Shown here: piece after piece, positions 1 through 11,512 of the stretch
Layout: each line of letters begins with the position of its first letter
Numbering within the stretch: position 1 is the first letter of the stretch
Assembly: GCA_025331125.1 (NCBI GenBank)
Contig: JAOALB010000115.1
Span: 121,905 to 185,904, forward strand
Source: Mycogone perniciosa
Taxonomy: Eukaryota; Ascomycota; Sordariomycetes; Hypocreales; Hypocreaceae
Length of the DNA stretch: 64,000 bases
Reading direction: 5' to 3'
The notes under the pieces: generated by a model
The model's database searches: none
Seen by the model: the letters and a program-made list of their open reading frames with translations, nothing else
What the model was told of the DNA's origin: nothing
Translations under genes and position numbers: made by a program

Positions 1-290
1 TCCACCAGGCTCGCTTGAACTTGGTGGCAGATTTTACAGCCGACCCATATACCAAGGAGCGAATAGCTTGCTTGGTGCTATAGTTTGAAGTTGACCTTGC
101 CAATGTTCACCAAACATGAAGGCGTACTCGTACTTACATGCCAAGGCACTTCCGTGTTCTCCGTACCGAAGGCATGAAAATGCATGAGGAGATCTAGGTC
201 TTCTCTCCCCGGCGGATTCTGGTCAAGGCCATTCTGCAATCCCTCTCTAAACGATTGGATAGCGACTTTTGGGTGTAAAAGAAAAGTCAT
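1..290 (-). CDS. Possible partial gene at left edge, function unknown
   Basis: This is a tentative two-exon 5' part of a gene that runs off the window: exon 1 is 290..138 and exon 2 is 77..1. Exon 1 is 51 codons from an ATG and ends at a strong GTAAGTACG donor. The acceptor ACTATAG gives a 60-bp intron, and the second exon stays open to the edge. The predicted protein has no signal peptide and no motif that I recognise. The support is only the canonical splice signals and the open frame, so this could be a chance ORF. Confidence 0.3.
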
Positions 291-1284
291 TCTAGATCAT
301 TGCCATCGAAATCTTGACTGGTGGTGGTGACTTTCATTGACTTGTTCAGTACATTAGAGTGACTACGAAGTACATGCCAATTTGATGGACATGGACACAT
401 GAAATTAGGAAATTGAAACAACGCCAAAGAAGGTGACGGGAACTCCCTTCATAGCCAGGATCACTTAAGTAGCTCCCCCCAGGTGTTAGTATCACGTGGA
501 GAGTCAGGTAGTGTTGACTTTATAGCCAATGACAGGAACTTGAGATGTGGCATAAAATCCCACTGGCTTTCATAGTCCGCTGGAAAGCCTCTGTGTTGTA
601 ATATGGACCCCATATGCAATGTCAAAAGCTGTTGGTTCTTGTTGGCTTTCAGTGCTTTCGACCCGTCAAGGGTTCGGTCAAAACTTGTGGCCTATTTGGC
701 AAAACAGAGCGGATAAACGTCCACTGACAGCGTTACGATGAAAAAGCTTTCGTATCAAAATTCGGAAAAAGTGCTTCCAATCTCTCGATTACGAAGAAGC
801 AACATGCTCAGTGCATCCATCAGCATCCATCAGCATCCATCAGCTTCTGCTCGAGGAGTTGGCGATATGATCACGTGACTGAAACCATCCCCGATCACGT
901 GTTATGGAATCTCCAGCCTTACTGAAGCAATCGACTCTCAAGAAAGCGGATAGGGTGCCTTGCGAAAACCAGGTGCAATTTGGTTACGATGTTGTTTCTT
1001 TTTGTTTTCATCTGCTATTCAAGCTAGGGCATCTCACAGGGAAATGGCCCAAAGCCTGTCTTCAATATCCAAGCCATGACACAGCAGCTTGGTCCCGATT
1101 TCACCAGGGATAATGATGCCTCACCAGAAGGGGCGAATTATGTCGCCTCTCATTAAAACAGCATCCCTGGTAGGTCTCGTGATTCATCAAAACATATCCA
1201 TAGTAGCTTTAGCTGAGTCCGAAGCTGCAGAGTCTGTCACGTCAAAACATCCGCCCTGCGATATCATGGCGACGGTCATTGTCG
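291..1284. other. Intergenic stretch before helicase
   Basis: No convincing coding frame is visible on either strand. It contains a short tandem repeat at 813..843 and several GATCACGTG-like E-box sites near 868..900 (TGATCACGTGAC, CGATCACGTG), which could be promoter elements of the helicase gene downstream. Confidence 0.4.
813..843. repeat. Short tandem repeat, 10-bp unit
   Basis: Three head-to-tail copies of CATCCATCAG or its rotation. The array is small and has no evident function. Confidence 0.8.
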
Positions 1285-3324
1285 ATGGTGAGGCGGCGAG
1301 AACACCCTCACCTAAGAGCGCATGGTACAGGAGAAATCGCGTGCAATTATGGCGCGTTTGCGGTTCGCGCTCTTCACTCAACTGCTTGCTATCGCCATGA
1401 TCGGCCTCTTGATCATATGTCCGTTCCACTCTCGGACGAGGCAATTGAGATGGCTCGGGAATACTGGGCACAACAAAAGGCGTACGACCTCTGGGACCCT
1501 GAGTCAACAGATCCCCACCACATCCAAAAGGCGAATGATGCGCTTCAAAGCATGGCTCGTTATCGACGAGCCTACACCAAACTAGTGCTGGAGAGGGATA
1601 CGCTACCTCTGGGCACCCGAACCTATGAACCCCCAGATATCACACAACTCAATTACTCGGAGGAAGAGGAAGATGAGACAACATCAATTTATGGGCGTTC
1701 TCACTCCAGAAGCAACAGTGAACCGATCCTTTCACCTGAGCAAGAGCGTGTAGTTGAGCTTGCTGTGGCAGGTCATAACATTTTTTACACCGGGTCCGCA
1801 GGCTGCGGCAAGTCTACCGTGTTGGGCGCTATCCGGAACCGTTTGTTGCAGATGAACAAAACCGTCCATGTAATGGCACCAACGGGTAGGGTAGCAATAT
1901 CCAATGCCGGTACAACGACTTGGAGCTTTGCAGGGTGGACACCGAACTCCCACAAGAAATCTCTAGCGAAACTGAGAAAATTAGATCAAGAAATACGGCA
2001 GAAGTTTAAGGGCACCCACACCATTATCATCGACGAGATAAGCATGGTCGAGAATCTGCATTTTCAGCGCTTGAGTGAGGTCATGAAAGCGGCGCGTCCA
2101 CGCAACAGTCCTTTGGCGCAGCTCCCTTTCGGTGGAGTCCAGGTCATTGTAACGGGCGATTTCTGTCAGCTACCCCCCGTCAAACCTTTCCGTCATTGCA
2201 TTCGTTGCGGTAGCGATCTCATACCGGATGCGCTCAAGAGGACCTACCTCTGTCCTAAGAAGACTTGTCGTAGAGTCTACCAAGATGATGATAAGTGGGC
2301 GTTTCGTAGTCAAGCATGGACGGACTGCAACTTTCAGTACGTCCACCTCGAGACAATCCATAGGCAAAGCGACATAAGGTTCATTAATTTGCTAGAGAGG
2401 TGTCGGGTTGGTTTGCCATTGGACAGTTCTGACATACGTCTCTTAACGAACTATGATGCGCCAAATGTGAACAACGCTGTGAGACTTTACTGTACGCGAG
2501 AGGAAGTGCGCAAAACGAATGAGAGGGAGTTCCAGCGCCTTCAAACTTTACCACAAAAATACCAATGTGTCGACCTGTTTTCTTGGAACGAAAAACTTCA
2601 CCCTTCTCTGAAACTCTATCACCAGAAGAATTTAGATGGGTCTCTTCGGGCGCTCAATGACCACAGCTTCGAGTGTGAGCTCCAGCTCAAGAAGGGAATG
2701 TTGGTAGTACTGTCGACAAACATCGATTTGGGAAGAGGTCTATGCAATGGCGCTCAAGGAATCGTAGCTGGCTTCGAACCTTACGGTTCTCGACAGCCCC
2801 CCAGTGATAGAGCCATGAAGGATGACAGAGATCTTCCTTTTTACTGGCCAGACCCGACTGTGTCACTGTGGCGAGCACAGATGAGGAAATACTTGGAGAA
2901 AAACGACACAGGGGGCGGCGGATGGCCCATCGTGAAATTCCACAACGGCATCAAGTGTACTGTTTACCCAAGTTGCCAGACGGTCTTGCTGGGGAATCAG
3001 AAGCCCTATTCAGTATTAGCACGAACGCAAATCCCACTGGCGGCGGCTTGGGCAATTAGTGTCCATAAATCCCAGGGAATGACACTGGAGAGGGCGATTG
3101 TGAATCTGACGCGGGCGTTTGAAGAAGGTCAGGTCTACGTCGCTCTGTCACGAGCGAAATCGCTTGAAGGCTTGAAAATAGAGGGTGACGCGACAAAGCT
3201 GGGTCAATTTCGGGGGAACGAGCAAGTAAGAGCTTTTCTAGAGGAAAAGTTTGGTGAGAGAGGATCGGCTGGGTCTCAATGGGGGTTAACTGAGCCAGTG
3301 GCTGTGGGAAACACAGCATCTTAG
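1285..3324 (+). CDS. PIF1-like ATP-dependent DNA helicase
   Basis: An intact single-exon 679-aa superfamily 1B helicase. Such enzymes unwind DNA 5' to 3' at forks, G-quadruplexes and telomeres, and in mitochondria. The Walker A is GSAGCGKST, the Walker B is IIIDEISMV, and GDFCQLPPV follows. The C-terminal helicase motifs SVHKSQGMTLERA and VYVALSRAKSLEGL are complete. Between the motor halves there is a four-cysteine insert (CIRCG followed by CPKKTC) that could bind zinc. The longer open frame starts with TTG, so I start at the first ATG. A second ATG at 1417 would remove an N-terminus containing RALHSTA, which resembles a mitochondrial presequence. It may be one of the extra PIF1 paralogues common in fungi rather than the housekeeping copy. 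Confidence 0.9.
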   Translation: MVRRREHPHLRAHGTGEIACNYGAFAVRALHSTACYRHDRPLDHMSVPLSDEAIEMAREYWAQQKAYDLWDPESTDPHHIQKANDALQSMARYRRAYTKLVLERDTLPLGTRTYEPPDITQLNYSEEEEDETTSIYGRSHSRSNSEPILSPEQERVVELAVAGHNIFYTGSAGCGKSTVLGAIRNRLLQMNKTVHVMAPTGRVAISNAGTTTWSFAGWTPNSHKKSLAKLRKLDQEIRQKFKGTHTIIIDEISMVENLHFQRLSEVMKAARPRNSPLAQLPFGGVQVIVTGDFCQLPPVKPFRHCIRCGSDLIPDALKRTYLCPKKTCRRVYQDDDKWAFRSQAWTDCNFQYVHLETIHRQSDIRFINLLERCRVGLPLDSSDIRLLTNYDAPNVNNAVRLYCTREEVRKTNEREFQRLQTLPQKYQCVDLFSWNEKLHPSLKLYHQKNLDGSLRALNDHSFECELQLKKGMLVVLSTNIDLGRGLCNGAQGIVAGFEPYGSRQPPSDRAMKDDRDLPFYWPDPTVSLWRAQMRKYLEKNDTGGGGWPIVKFHNGIKCTVYPSCQTVLLGNQKPYSVLARTQIPLAAAWAISVHKSQGMTLERAIVNLTRAFEEGQVYVALSRAKSLEGLKIEGDATKLGQFRGNEQVRAFLEEKFGERGSAGSQWGLTEPVAVGNTAS

Positions 3325-6300
3325 TTGCACTGGTTACCTGATGTTCTGCTAACCCAAGACGTAGCCCTCTTCAATTTCAACCCCATGCTGCTGCTATTAG
3401 TAATTCATTCACCAAATGGGCTTGTAATATAGTTCACCCGTGTCTGGACCGATCAAGAAATGGCAGGGTTACTCCGTATACTACCCATATAGCCCAGACG
3501 GCGTTTCCTCCGCGGAGATGGTTCAAAAGGTAAGGAACTGACAATGAGGAGGGATTACTAGGGGCATAGGAAGAAGCATAGGAAAATACGTGATTGGAAT
3601 GAGTTCAATCCGGGCGAGCTAACAACAGAGAAGGTCATGACATTTTTACAGCAAAGACAGGAAAGCCTAACAGCTCTAGCATAACTGACCAATCCTCTTT
3701 TCAAGCAGCCAGTTCACTAAATCTTTCGTATTAAATTTCATATATATACTAACCACCTATTTGTTCATTTAGTAGTAATTACTTTTGTGTATTTCTTTTT
3801 CGTGAATAGCTGTGTCGTCCCAAATTCCTTACTCTGTCCACAGTATCCGCCTTCGTGCGACCTAAGCGAGAGAACTTGCCTACCCGAGTCTAATAATTCA
3901 AGAACACAAAATTGTCAATCCACCTCTACCTGGGCCTATGTGATAAAATTGATAACCGTCGACTTCATCATTTGTCCGAAAGGCCTCACAAGTATATGAA
4001 GCCACTGGGATAGTAATGGCAAAAGAGGTGCCGGTTTTGTTGATGGTAGTACTTAAAGCGATTGGTGAATGGCAGTAACACCACCCGATGAAAGCCTAAT
4101 AATATGTCAACGTCTTTTACGAGCCCCGGTTATATTGGTATGAAGATATTTTACCACCTAAAGGGCTGGTTCAAATGTTTTGGTTCTCAGAGACAGTCAA
4201 TAATTGTTTTGTAGGCAGTTTGGTTTACGTAGAGTGAGGTGGAATGAGTGGATCACTCGACTTCACGCTGAAGGCGAACCATTCGGAACCATCGACTGAG
4301 ATCATCTAGGCGTCGAAAGGCGTGTCCGACATACCATCACATCTGTAAGTAAAAACCACCTACTCTGTAGACACAACACTGTTTCTATTACCAAGGTACT
4401 TCGTGTTATGCCGCGTTATGTAGAAATGTCACAGCTTTTTTTTGTGACATATTGTTTGACACGAGCTATCGGACCTATCCACATTGCTATTTTACAGAAG
4501 GTCGTCTCCTAGTCTTTTCTTCTTAGTTTCTACGTTGCTTTGGTCAGTGTGTGCCATCAAGCAAACCGACCTCCCCATTGTCTGGTGCTTGACTTGAACT
4601 GCTTTCTGGGCACGTCATACTGCTTCGTACTATCTACGGGATTGCTGGTTATAGCCGTGTTTACGACTAGTACGGAGTACTATACGCAATTTCCGAGAGC
4701 ACTTAAATTAGTGCTTACTTTAGTTAGCTTTCCAGCTACGGAGTAGTGATACCGCACTCGTATTTGATTTGATGCGTAAAGAATTTGCATACAACGTTTC
4801 ATGCCTTTTATACCAACAGTACGGAGTACTCCATAGAGCAATCAACATTCCCATGTGCAAAGTAATGCTCACAGTCTACAGTCTCCACCTTGGCAACAGT
4901 CTATCGACCCATTGGCCCGCGCGACTGGTTACCAGAAACCAGGGCTTCGGAGAGAGGCCGTCCCTAGTTCTCCACTACACCTTTCCGCCACATGGCAACA
5001 AAACAGGGGTCAAATCCTACGTACTATCCTTGCAAAGAACTAAAGATTTGAACCTATTATTCGGATGCCTGGTGAAAAGATGCTAGTACTCCATACTAGT
5101 AGCAGCAGCATACGAATAGTTTTAGGAAGAAAGGTAAGCTTATTCTATTGTGAAAGCTAGCACTAATACTGCTACTACGAGTATGCGTGACAACAAAGTT
5201 GCGGCGACGGGTCAAACGATCCGCCCGATTCCCCGATCCGGGAGCAAGCGCCGGCGTGTTGATGCTAGAAGGTTCACATTCCCTAGATAGGTGGGCAGAA
5301 GCGGAGGGTCAATGCCGATGCATATCCACAGCATATAGGGCTTTTTCTCCCAGTGAACCAGTGTTCCATCCACAGTGTACCTTTTGCAGAGGGTTTAGAA
5401 CTGCAGTCGAGGCACGGTAGTTGGGTTAGTATTAACTAAAGTAGTAATGCCATTTTGTTTTCTTATTCTTCATTGTCGGATTTCAGCTGAAAGATTTCAC
5501 GCACTCTTACCAATTTTCCGTGAGGCCGCTAAATTCTTACATTATTCTCAAGTCAATATTCCACGATTGGATGAAAAACAGTCACGTATTACTCCGTATC
5601 GACAACTCCATAAGGACTCGCTTAAGCTTGTTGGAAAGCGGGTATTTGTCAAATCTCCGCCTGGTTGTGGGGTAAAAGAGGGTGAGATGCGGCACAATAT
5701 GGGTCGCTACTTGACCAAAGTCAAGAGATGCCGCTGAAGAGGAATGTCAGCTTACTCTTTACAAAGTCAGAATTTCGCATGGTTTTTATGTGTTACCTGT
5801 CAGCAAAGTACAGCATTACACAAACCTCTGAGACATGGAAACTGATACCAACATTATTTGGAATGTTTTATTCTTCTTTTGAAAGGAGAAAATGGATCAA
5901 TTGATTGGCTGATTCATTATAGAGGGCAAGAGGGTTGTGGCGAAAAAGGCAGCGGATGCTAGATAGTACGTAATGACGAGCACAAATTACTGAACAGAAA
6001 GGTTCCCAATTAACCCGATAATTCACACTGGGATGTGGTTCCTGCATATTGTTGGTTGCCGAAACTTGGTACTACAAGTCTTCAATATCTCAAGGATCAC
6101 CACTGCCCACCAGGGCTGTAGCCTATCAGCCTGGTAACTAGCCATATCCATACTTGCTCCTCACCAATGTCTTAGGCATTTGGCACGCTCCGAAATGCTA
6201 CTAGTATTTGGTCTCGTATACCCTATACCCCTGCTCAGGGAAAAGCGGAGGATCTCTGTAACTTACATGTGCCGGTTCCGTGGATCTGAGTGGCACCTCG

Positions 6301-6612
6301 AAGGCTGGGAAGATCCCTACGAGAAGTGTTAGTCGTGGCTGATATGGGCCGCGTACTATCCCATAGATCAACGAGGGTCTAGTGAATACGAAGTGATTTT
6401 TCAAAATCCAATGAAGGATGGAGATACTCCGTACTGAGAGAGAATTTTGCTGCCGATTATAATCCACCATCAGTATATAAGGCATACGCAGCCACCTCTT
6501 CTATAGCCATCCCTCCAGCATTACAGTTCTCAAACAATCAAATTATCCATTCTACCTTTCCCCACAGACCAACTATTATTTTCAAGACCTCTATAAGAAA
6601 GAAGAAGCAATC
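3325..6612. other. Long gene-poor region
   Basis: About 3.3 kb with only short open frames that show no recognisable domain and no consistent splice structure. AT-rich tracts and several copies of TACGGAGTA or its complement occur (for example near 4674, 4739, 4818, 5593 and 6427). The last 140 bases are the promoter and leader of the secreted-protein gene downstream. Confidence 0.5.
6474..6480 (+). promoter_or_regulatory. TATA box of small secreted protein gene
   Basis: TATATAA lies 133 bp before the ATG at 6613 and is followed by a CT- and CA-rich leader, as in strongly expressed fungal genes. Confidence 0.55.
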
Positions 6613-7023
6613 ATGCGTTTCACAGGTAAGATATCGACCCCCTTTCAACACTATACATCACCTAGAGCCTTATCATTTTTCTTTCTTTTTACTTCATCGA
6701 TCCATTTTCATTATATCATGCATGGACTGACACTTGTAGCAATTCTCCTCGCCCTCTCTACCGCTGCCTTGGCGGCAACCATTCCTCAGGCTGAGGCTAA
6801 TTCGAAGGATGTCAAGCCGGCTGAGGCTGGCGAGGCCAAGGCCCTGGGCCAATACTACGAAATTGAGTGCGATCACGGCGCAGATGCATACTGCCTATAC
6901 AGACCTTACAACTACCACTGCCCGGCATGGAAAAATGAGGTTCAATATGACCAGTATATGTACCAGTGCAGCCAATACTGCCACTGTGTCCCTGCCATTG
7001 TTGCTTGCCCTCACTGCAACTAA
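6613..7023 (+). CDS. Small secreted cysteine-rich protein
   Basis: Two exons, 6613..6625 and 6740..7023, encode 98 aa. The 114-bp intron has GTAAGA and TTGTAG ends. Splicing turns an unconvincing N-terminus into a classical signal peptide (MRFTAILLALSTAALAA, cleavage near residue 17). A short acidic and lysine-rich stretch follows, possibly a propeptide, and then a tyrosine-rich C-terminal half with eight cysteines, including a CSQYCHC cluster and a CPHC end. Eight cysteines suggest four disulphides and an apoplastic or surface role. It belongs to the general class of fungal small secreted proteins, which includes effectors and antimicrobial proteins. I do not recognise a named family. Confidence 0.85.
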   Translation: MRFTGKISTPFQHYTSPRALSFFFLFTSSIHFHYIMHGLTLVAILLALSTAALAATIPQAEANSKDVKPAEAGEAKALGQYYEIECDHGADAYCLYRPYNYHCPAWKNEVQYDQYMYQCSQYCHCVPAIVACPHCN

Positions 7024-7537
7024 GGGTAGATACTATGGATATGGAGGTTAAACGCAGTTGCAGTTTCATGGAGAGGTGACGAAGCTGGCTCTAAGGATTG
7101 GTGGAAGAAGTAGAGCTATCGCAACTGTGTACAGTCATCATTATTTAGTTTTCTTGTTCTGTCCTGGTGACCTTCATGGTCTATCCATTGTACTACGATC
7201 ATCAGACCCTTAAGCCACATTAGGAAGCAATATTTTTTTTTTTTATCAAGAGTCTGTCTTTCAATCCGATTCGTTGAGCTGTGTCAGATCCCAGGAAATT
7301 GTAACCAGCACGTTGGCAAGTGCTTGCCCAGACGCGGGGAAGTGGAGAAGCGGGGAAAGGGAGGGTGTGTATTTAAAAAGAGCTGTTGCTTCTCTATCCC
7401 CCCCTTCTAGGAGCTGACCCAACACATTCACTCACCTTGAGTCTCCATAGCTGACGAATCCTATGGACCAGCTGACAACGAACGCGGTTCCCTGATCCAG
7501 AATACAGTCCTTTCCTCACCAGCCCGCAGCCTAGGAG
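7024..7537. other. Intergenic: promoter of Zn2Cys6 regulator
   Basis: No gene. It contains a T-rich tract near 7233 and a C-rich leader shortly before the regulator start. Confidence 0.4.
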
Positions 7538-9589
7538 ATGGCCATGTTTGCCCGAGTTTCCAAGCGACGAGAGGCTGTGGATTGCTTCAACTGCTCCTCC
7601 TCACACCGGCCCTGCGACAGGACTCGACACCGTTGCGGCACGTGCTCTCAGAACTCTGAGTTGTGTCAGGGATACCCTCGGGAACTTCAGTGGCTCACTG
7701 GCGTCACCTCTCGGGGGAAGCGGAAGGGCCTGCCTGTCGGTTTCAGTGCTTCCAGTGGAGAATGGGAATCCGCTGCCGAATCCAATAACACCTACACATA
7801 CAAGAAAGGAAGACCGCGGAAAGAGCGTAGACAGGAACCGAAGAGCCCAAAGATACGAACAGATCGAGGGATGACTTCTCAACAATCTCCATCTGCTACA
7901 GGAAGCGACCAAGAGAAATGCCATCTGAGCGTCACCGGAAGCGAAGAATCTCCTGCGTCTACTGAGCCTAATCAAAGCCCTGGATCAGCAACTGCAGACG
8001 TCCTCGATCCTCAACCCTTCATTTTCGAAAGTCTAGACACCATTATTGATCACTTTGATCCCTCGCCCGTCCAACGTTTCTGTGGCGACAATGATGCAAT
8101 GCCCTTGCTAACACTGCAACCTGAGTCCATGTGGCAGGATGGTAATGGTGCATCACTTGCATTGACCATGAATTTTGCAACCAGTTGCAACCCTATATCC
8201 CCTACTATACCATCGATGCCAATATTGGGTTATTCAGAATTGTTCACATTATGTACGTGATCAATATTCTCCGTTGCCTGATCTTAGCTGATAGTTCAAT
8301 ATCCAAGATGATACAGAGCTTTGTACAGTTCCATTAACTTTTGACTTCTATGCGAATCCATTTCGTTGCAGGAGAGGCTTATCGCAAGACTCAAAATACC
8401 TGGAATACGCTCTACTAGCGTTCTCAATGCAGCACGTCAGTCGGATGAATGACGTTCCCCAGGAGCAGCCACTTGCGCAGCAGATAACGGCATACCGACA
8501 TTCTGCAGCGGCTTTGTGTGCCATGGCTCTGCTGGCATCACCAGGGAAATCTGAGAGTGTTGTTGATACCATACTGGTTCTATTTGCTCTAGATGTGAGT
8601 GTGCTCCATGAGGTCTGACCTGCTAGGTAGTTCACAGCCTTTTAACGCTGCTCGATGGATTTATAGACCCTCATGTCTGCTACCGGGCCATGGAATACGC
8701 GTCTGTTAGATGCTTACCACAAGATCGAATCCATTGGAGGCATGGGCGCTGTGAAATCCTCATCTCGTTTCCGGGCACAGCTTGCGATGTTCATTTGGTT
8801 AGTACACTGCCCACTCATTTGTTAGAAACATTGCAAGGCTGACGTGAAATCCACAGGTGGGACTGTAGCATCGCTTTATTGGCTCGCTCAGAGTCTGTTT
8901 TCCCATCATCATACTACGAATTCGTTGTTTCTTCCGAAAACGATGCATCCTGGAACATTTTTACACTATCCGGGGTGCCAAAAGAGTTGTTCCAGTATTG
9001 CAGAGAATTGGTCCAACTGGCCAGCGAAAAGGAGCAGGTATCCAAAATGAGATACGCAAGCTTCGATGTCCAGCGAGTGCTTCAGCTCGAACGATGCATT
9101 CACGAGTATACCGAAGGAGAGCTCAGCCCTCGGGACATGGCAGGCAACGAAGAAGTTGTTCAAAATTGGCATGATTACTGCAACGCTAGCAATGCCTGGA
9201 AGTATGCACTCTTGTTATACATCTCCCGGGTTCTCAAGTGGGACGGCATTAGTGATGCTCGACTGCATGTGCCTGAAATCACTTCGCTGTCGAGGTTGTT
9301 GTTGGATAGCGTACGGTGCTGCAGACCGGAGTCGACACTGCAGAAACAGCTCCTATTTCCGATCTTTTTGGCTGGCTCTGAGTCGTTTGACGCATATTCG
9401 AGGAAATTTGTGAAGGAATACTGCGAGGAATGGTACCGAAAGTGCAGGTATAGCATGTTCAGGGAGGCATCAATCCTCCTGCAGGACATATGGGCACAGA
9501 GAGAGCTTGACAGGAATGATTTCACAGTCTGGTGGGGGAGCGTAATAGGCAGCAGGAAACCGGATGCTCCAGAATTTCTGTTTGGCTGA
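7538..9589 (+). CDS. Zn2Cys6 transcription factor with fungal-specific domain
   Basis: Four exons (7538..8252, 8308..8594, 8667..8797, 8857..9589) encode 621 aa. All three introns are 55-72 bp with GT-AG ends and keep the frame. Residues 16-43 form a perfect binuclear zinc cluster, C-x2-C-x6-C-x6-C-x2-C-x6-C. A basic SRGKRKG stretch and a Ser/Pro/Glu-rich linker follow. The C-terminal 380 residues look like the Fungal_trans_2 (UGA3-like) domain. The gene sits 0.2 kb from the convergent permease and upstream of the choline-oxidase-like and aldehyde dehydrogenase genes. It is therefore a good candidate for their pathway-specific regulator, but this is inferred from position only. Confidence 0.88.
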
Positions 9590-9764
9590 ATGTTGTATGT
9601 TGTCAATCTCTTATCGAAACAAGTCAACAAGCTCACGTATTTTGTTCGCTTTAAAAAACAAGATGCATAGCACAGCGATGTATATCTGTTATCCGAGAAC
9701 GCAAGGTATTGACCGAATAGCCTGATGAAAACTAGAATGAGGAATGTAACTTATGACTCCATGA

Positions 9765-11512
9765 CTACTGCGATGAGCCATTGCTTTTCTTCTCCTCCGC
9801 CCTTGCCCACGATCCATCATCCGCACCCTCAATGTCAACGCCAGCAATCTCTGTATCCAGAGCAGCCATTCGTCTGGCATTCATCAACTCAACGTTGACA
9901 TGAGGCCCAGTAAATACCCCCTTTTTGGTAGTAAACCATAGAATTACCACGAAAGATACCAAGCCTACACACACCACCGACACGTAACTCATGTTCTCAA
10001 CCGTGACAGGCTTCAACACTGGGAAACAATAGATTATGTCCAAGAAGACAACCCAGGCAACGGAGATGGCATTGACGGCTGTGCCAAACTTTCCAAGGTT
10101 GAAGAAGCGATTCGGTAGGACCCGGTCACGACCTCGATAGAGCAGAATGGCCTGTGGAATAACACACGAGGTTTGAAGAAACATGATGGCGGCGTTGACC
10201 ATTGCAGAGAATGCCGTGGTTGAACCCAAGAAAATTAGTCCATAGAGAGTGACGCAGGTTCCAGTGAGGAGCATCGAGTTAGCGGGCATTTCAAAGGTTG
10301 GATGGACACGCATCCAGAGATGAGAGAACGGCAATGCTCCGTCGCGAGATACAGCCCACAGTGTTCGAGAGGAAGTTGTGCCTATCTTTCGTCAGTCTTC
10401 ACAATCCATCTGGCGGACTCGTAATAACTTACCAACAGCTACCAAGCAGCCAAACATACAAAAGGCGAAAAACGCGAGCAAGACAGAGGCGGCGACATAC
10501 GAGCCCGTTGCCTGGTAATAGATTTCGAGCAAAGGCAGACCTGTGGGTGTATCAAGAACGGCTGCGAGATCCGTAATAGAGTAAGTCAACGACGTGACGA
10601 ATGGAAATGCTGTAAGTAGTCCCATGATCAAGGGGTACATGATGACCTTGGGGACGTTTTTGGAGGGATTTGGGATCTCTTCGCAAAGATGAGCGCCGCA
10701 GTCGCTACCTAGGAATCCGTAGACGGCGTTACTGATTGCTAGGATAAACGCAAAACCGTTGCTGTCCCATCCAGTCTGAGTTTCAATTCCAGTGAAAATG
10801 AACGACGCCGGTGCATGATTCTGTCGACCCAAGACAAAGAGTGTGATCATGGTAGCCCCGAGGGTCCCGACAGATAACAGGAAGATCAGCTTATTATAGA
10901 GCGGCAGCAATTTGGAGCCGAAAATGTTTAAGCCTGCGGCCAGCCAAACAAGGCCAACGTAGACCAAATATAGTTGCCAATTCTGTATTTCGAGTTCGGG
11001 GTACCAGACAGCAACGATTGTCATGACCATGGACGAAACAAAGTTGGCCACAGAGCCTGATGCCAACCACCAGCCGATGATGCTCATCCATGCATTCCTA
11101 AATACAGAATTGTCAGAGGCTTCATTTTCTTCAATAGCGTGATCTCCCAAAAGGCTAGGACTCACAGAAAAGATGCGAATGGTTTGTACTTATCACTGGC
11201 CACCATGAACGACCAGTAATACTGAGCTCCAGCAACAGGATATGCAGAGGCCAATTCTGCCATTCCGGCAGATACTACCAGGGTCATGAGCCCGGCCACT
11301 GGGAGAGCCCACAGTGCTCCAGCAGCTGAAGCCTCAGATATTCCAATGCCGATACCCGCTCCAGTTCCGAGCCAGGTGCAGGTCAGAGTGAAGGAGAGGG
11401 CCCCGAGAGACCAGATGGAGAACTGGCGGGGCATGGCTTGGCTGTAGCCAGCGGCCTCGAGCTCGAGGTCATCGAGTCTCGATCTGTCGACAGAATTGTT
11501 TCGCGTCATCAT
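9765..11512 (-). CDS. APC-superfamily amino acid / choline / GABA-type permease
   Basis: Three exons (11512..11166, 11097..10433, 10381..9765) encode 542 aa. Introns are 68 and 51 bp. The frame extends to a TTG at 11599, but the first ATG pair is at 11512 and 11509. The protein has about twelve hydrophobic segments. It carries the APC features of this fungal group: an N-terminal PRQFSIWSLGALSFTLTCTW segment, a GAQYYW motif, and EEIPNPSKNVPK between helices. This group includes the GABA permease Uga4, the choline transporter Hnm1 and related plasma-membrane carriers. With choline-oxidation genes next door, choline or a related quaternary amine is the most attractive substrate. Sequence alone cannot separate these substrates. 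Confidence 0.85.

Noticed and set aside
4769..5086. 105-codon plus-strand ORF in the gene-poor region
   Set aside because: No domain, signal peptide or neighbouring exons, and it contains the repetitive TACGGAGTACTCC motif.
5447..5737. 96-codon plus-strand ORF
   Set aside because: Isolated, no recognisable motif and no splice partners; compatible with chance.
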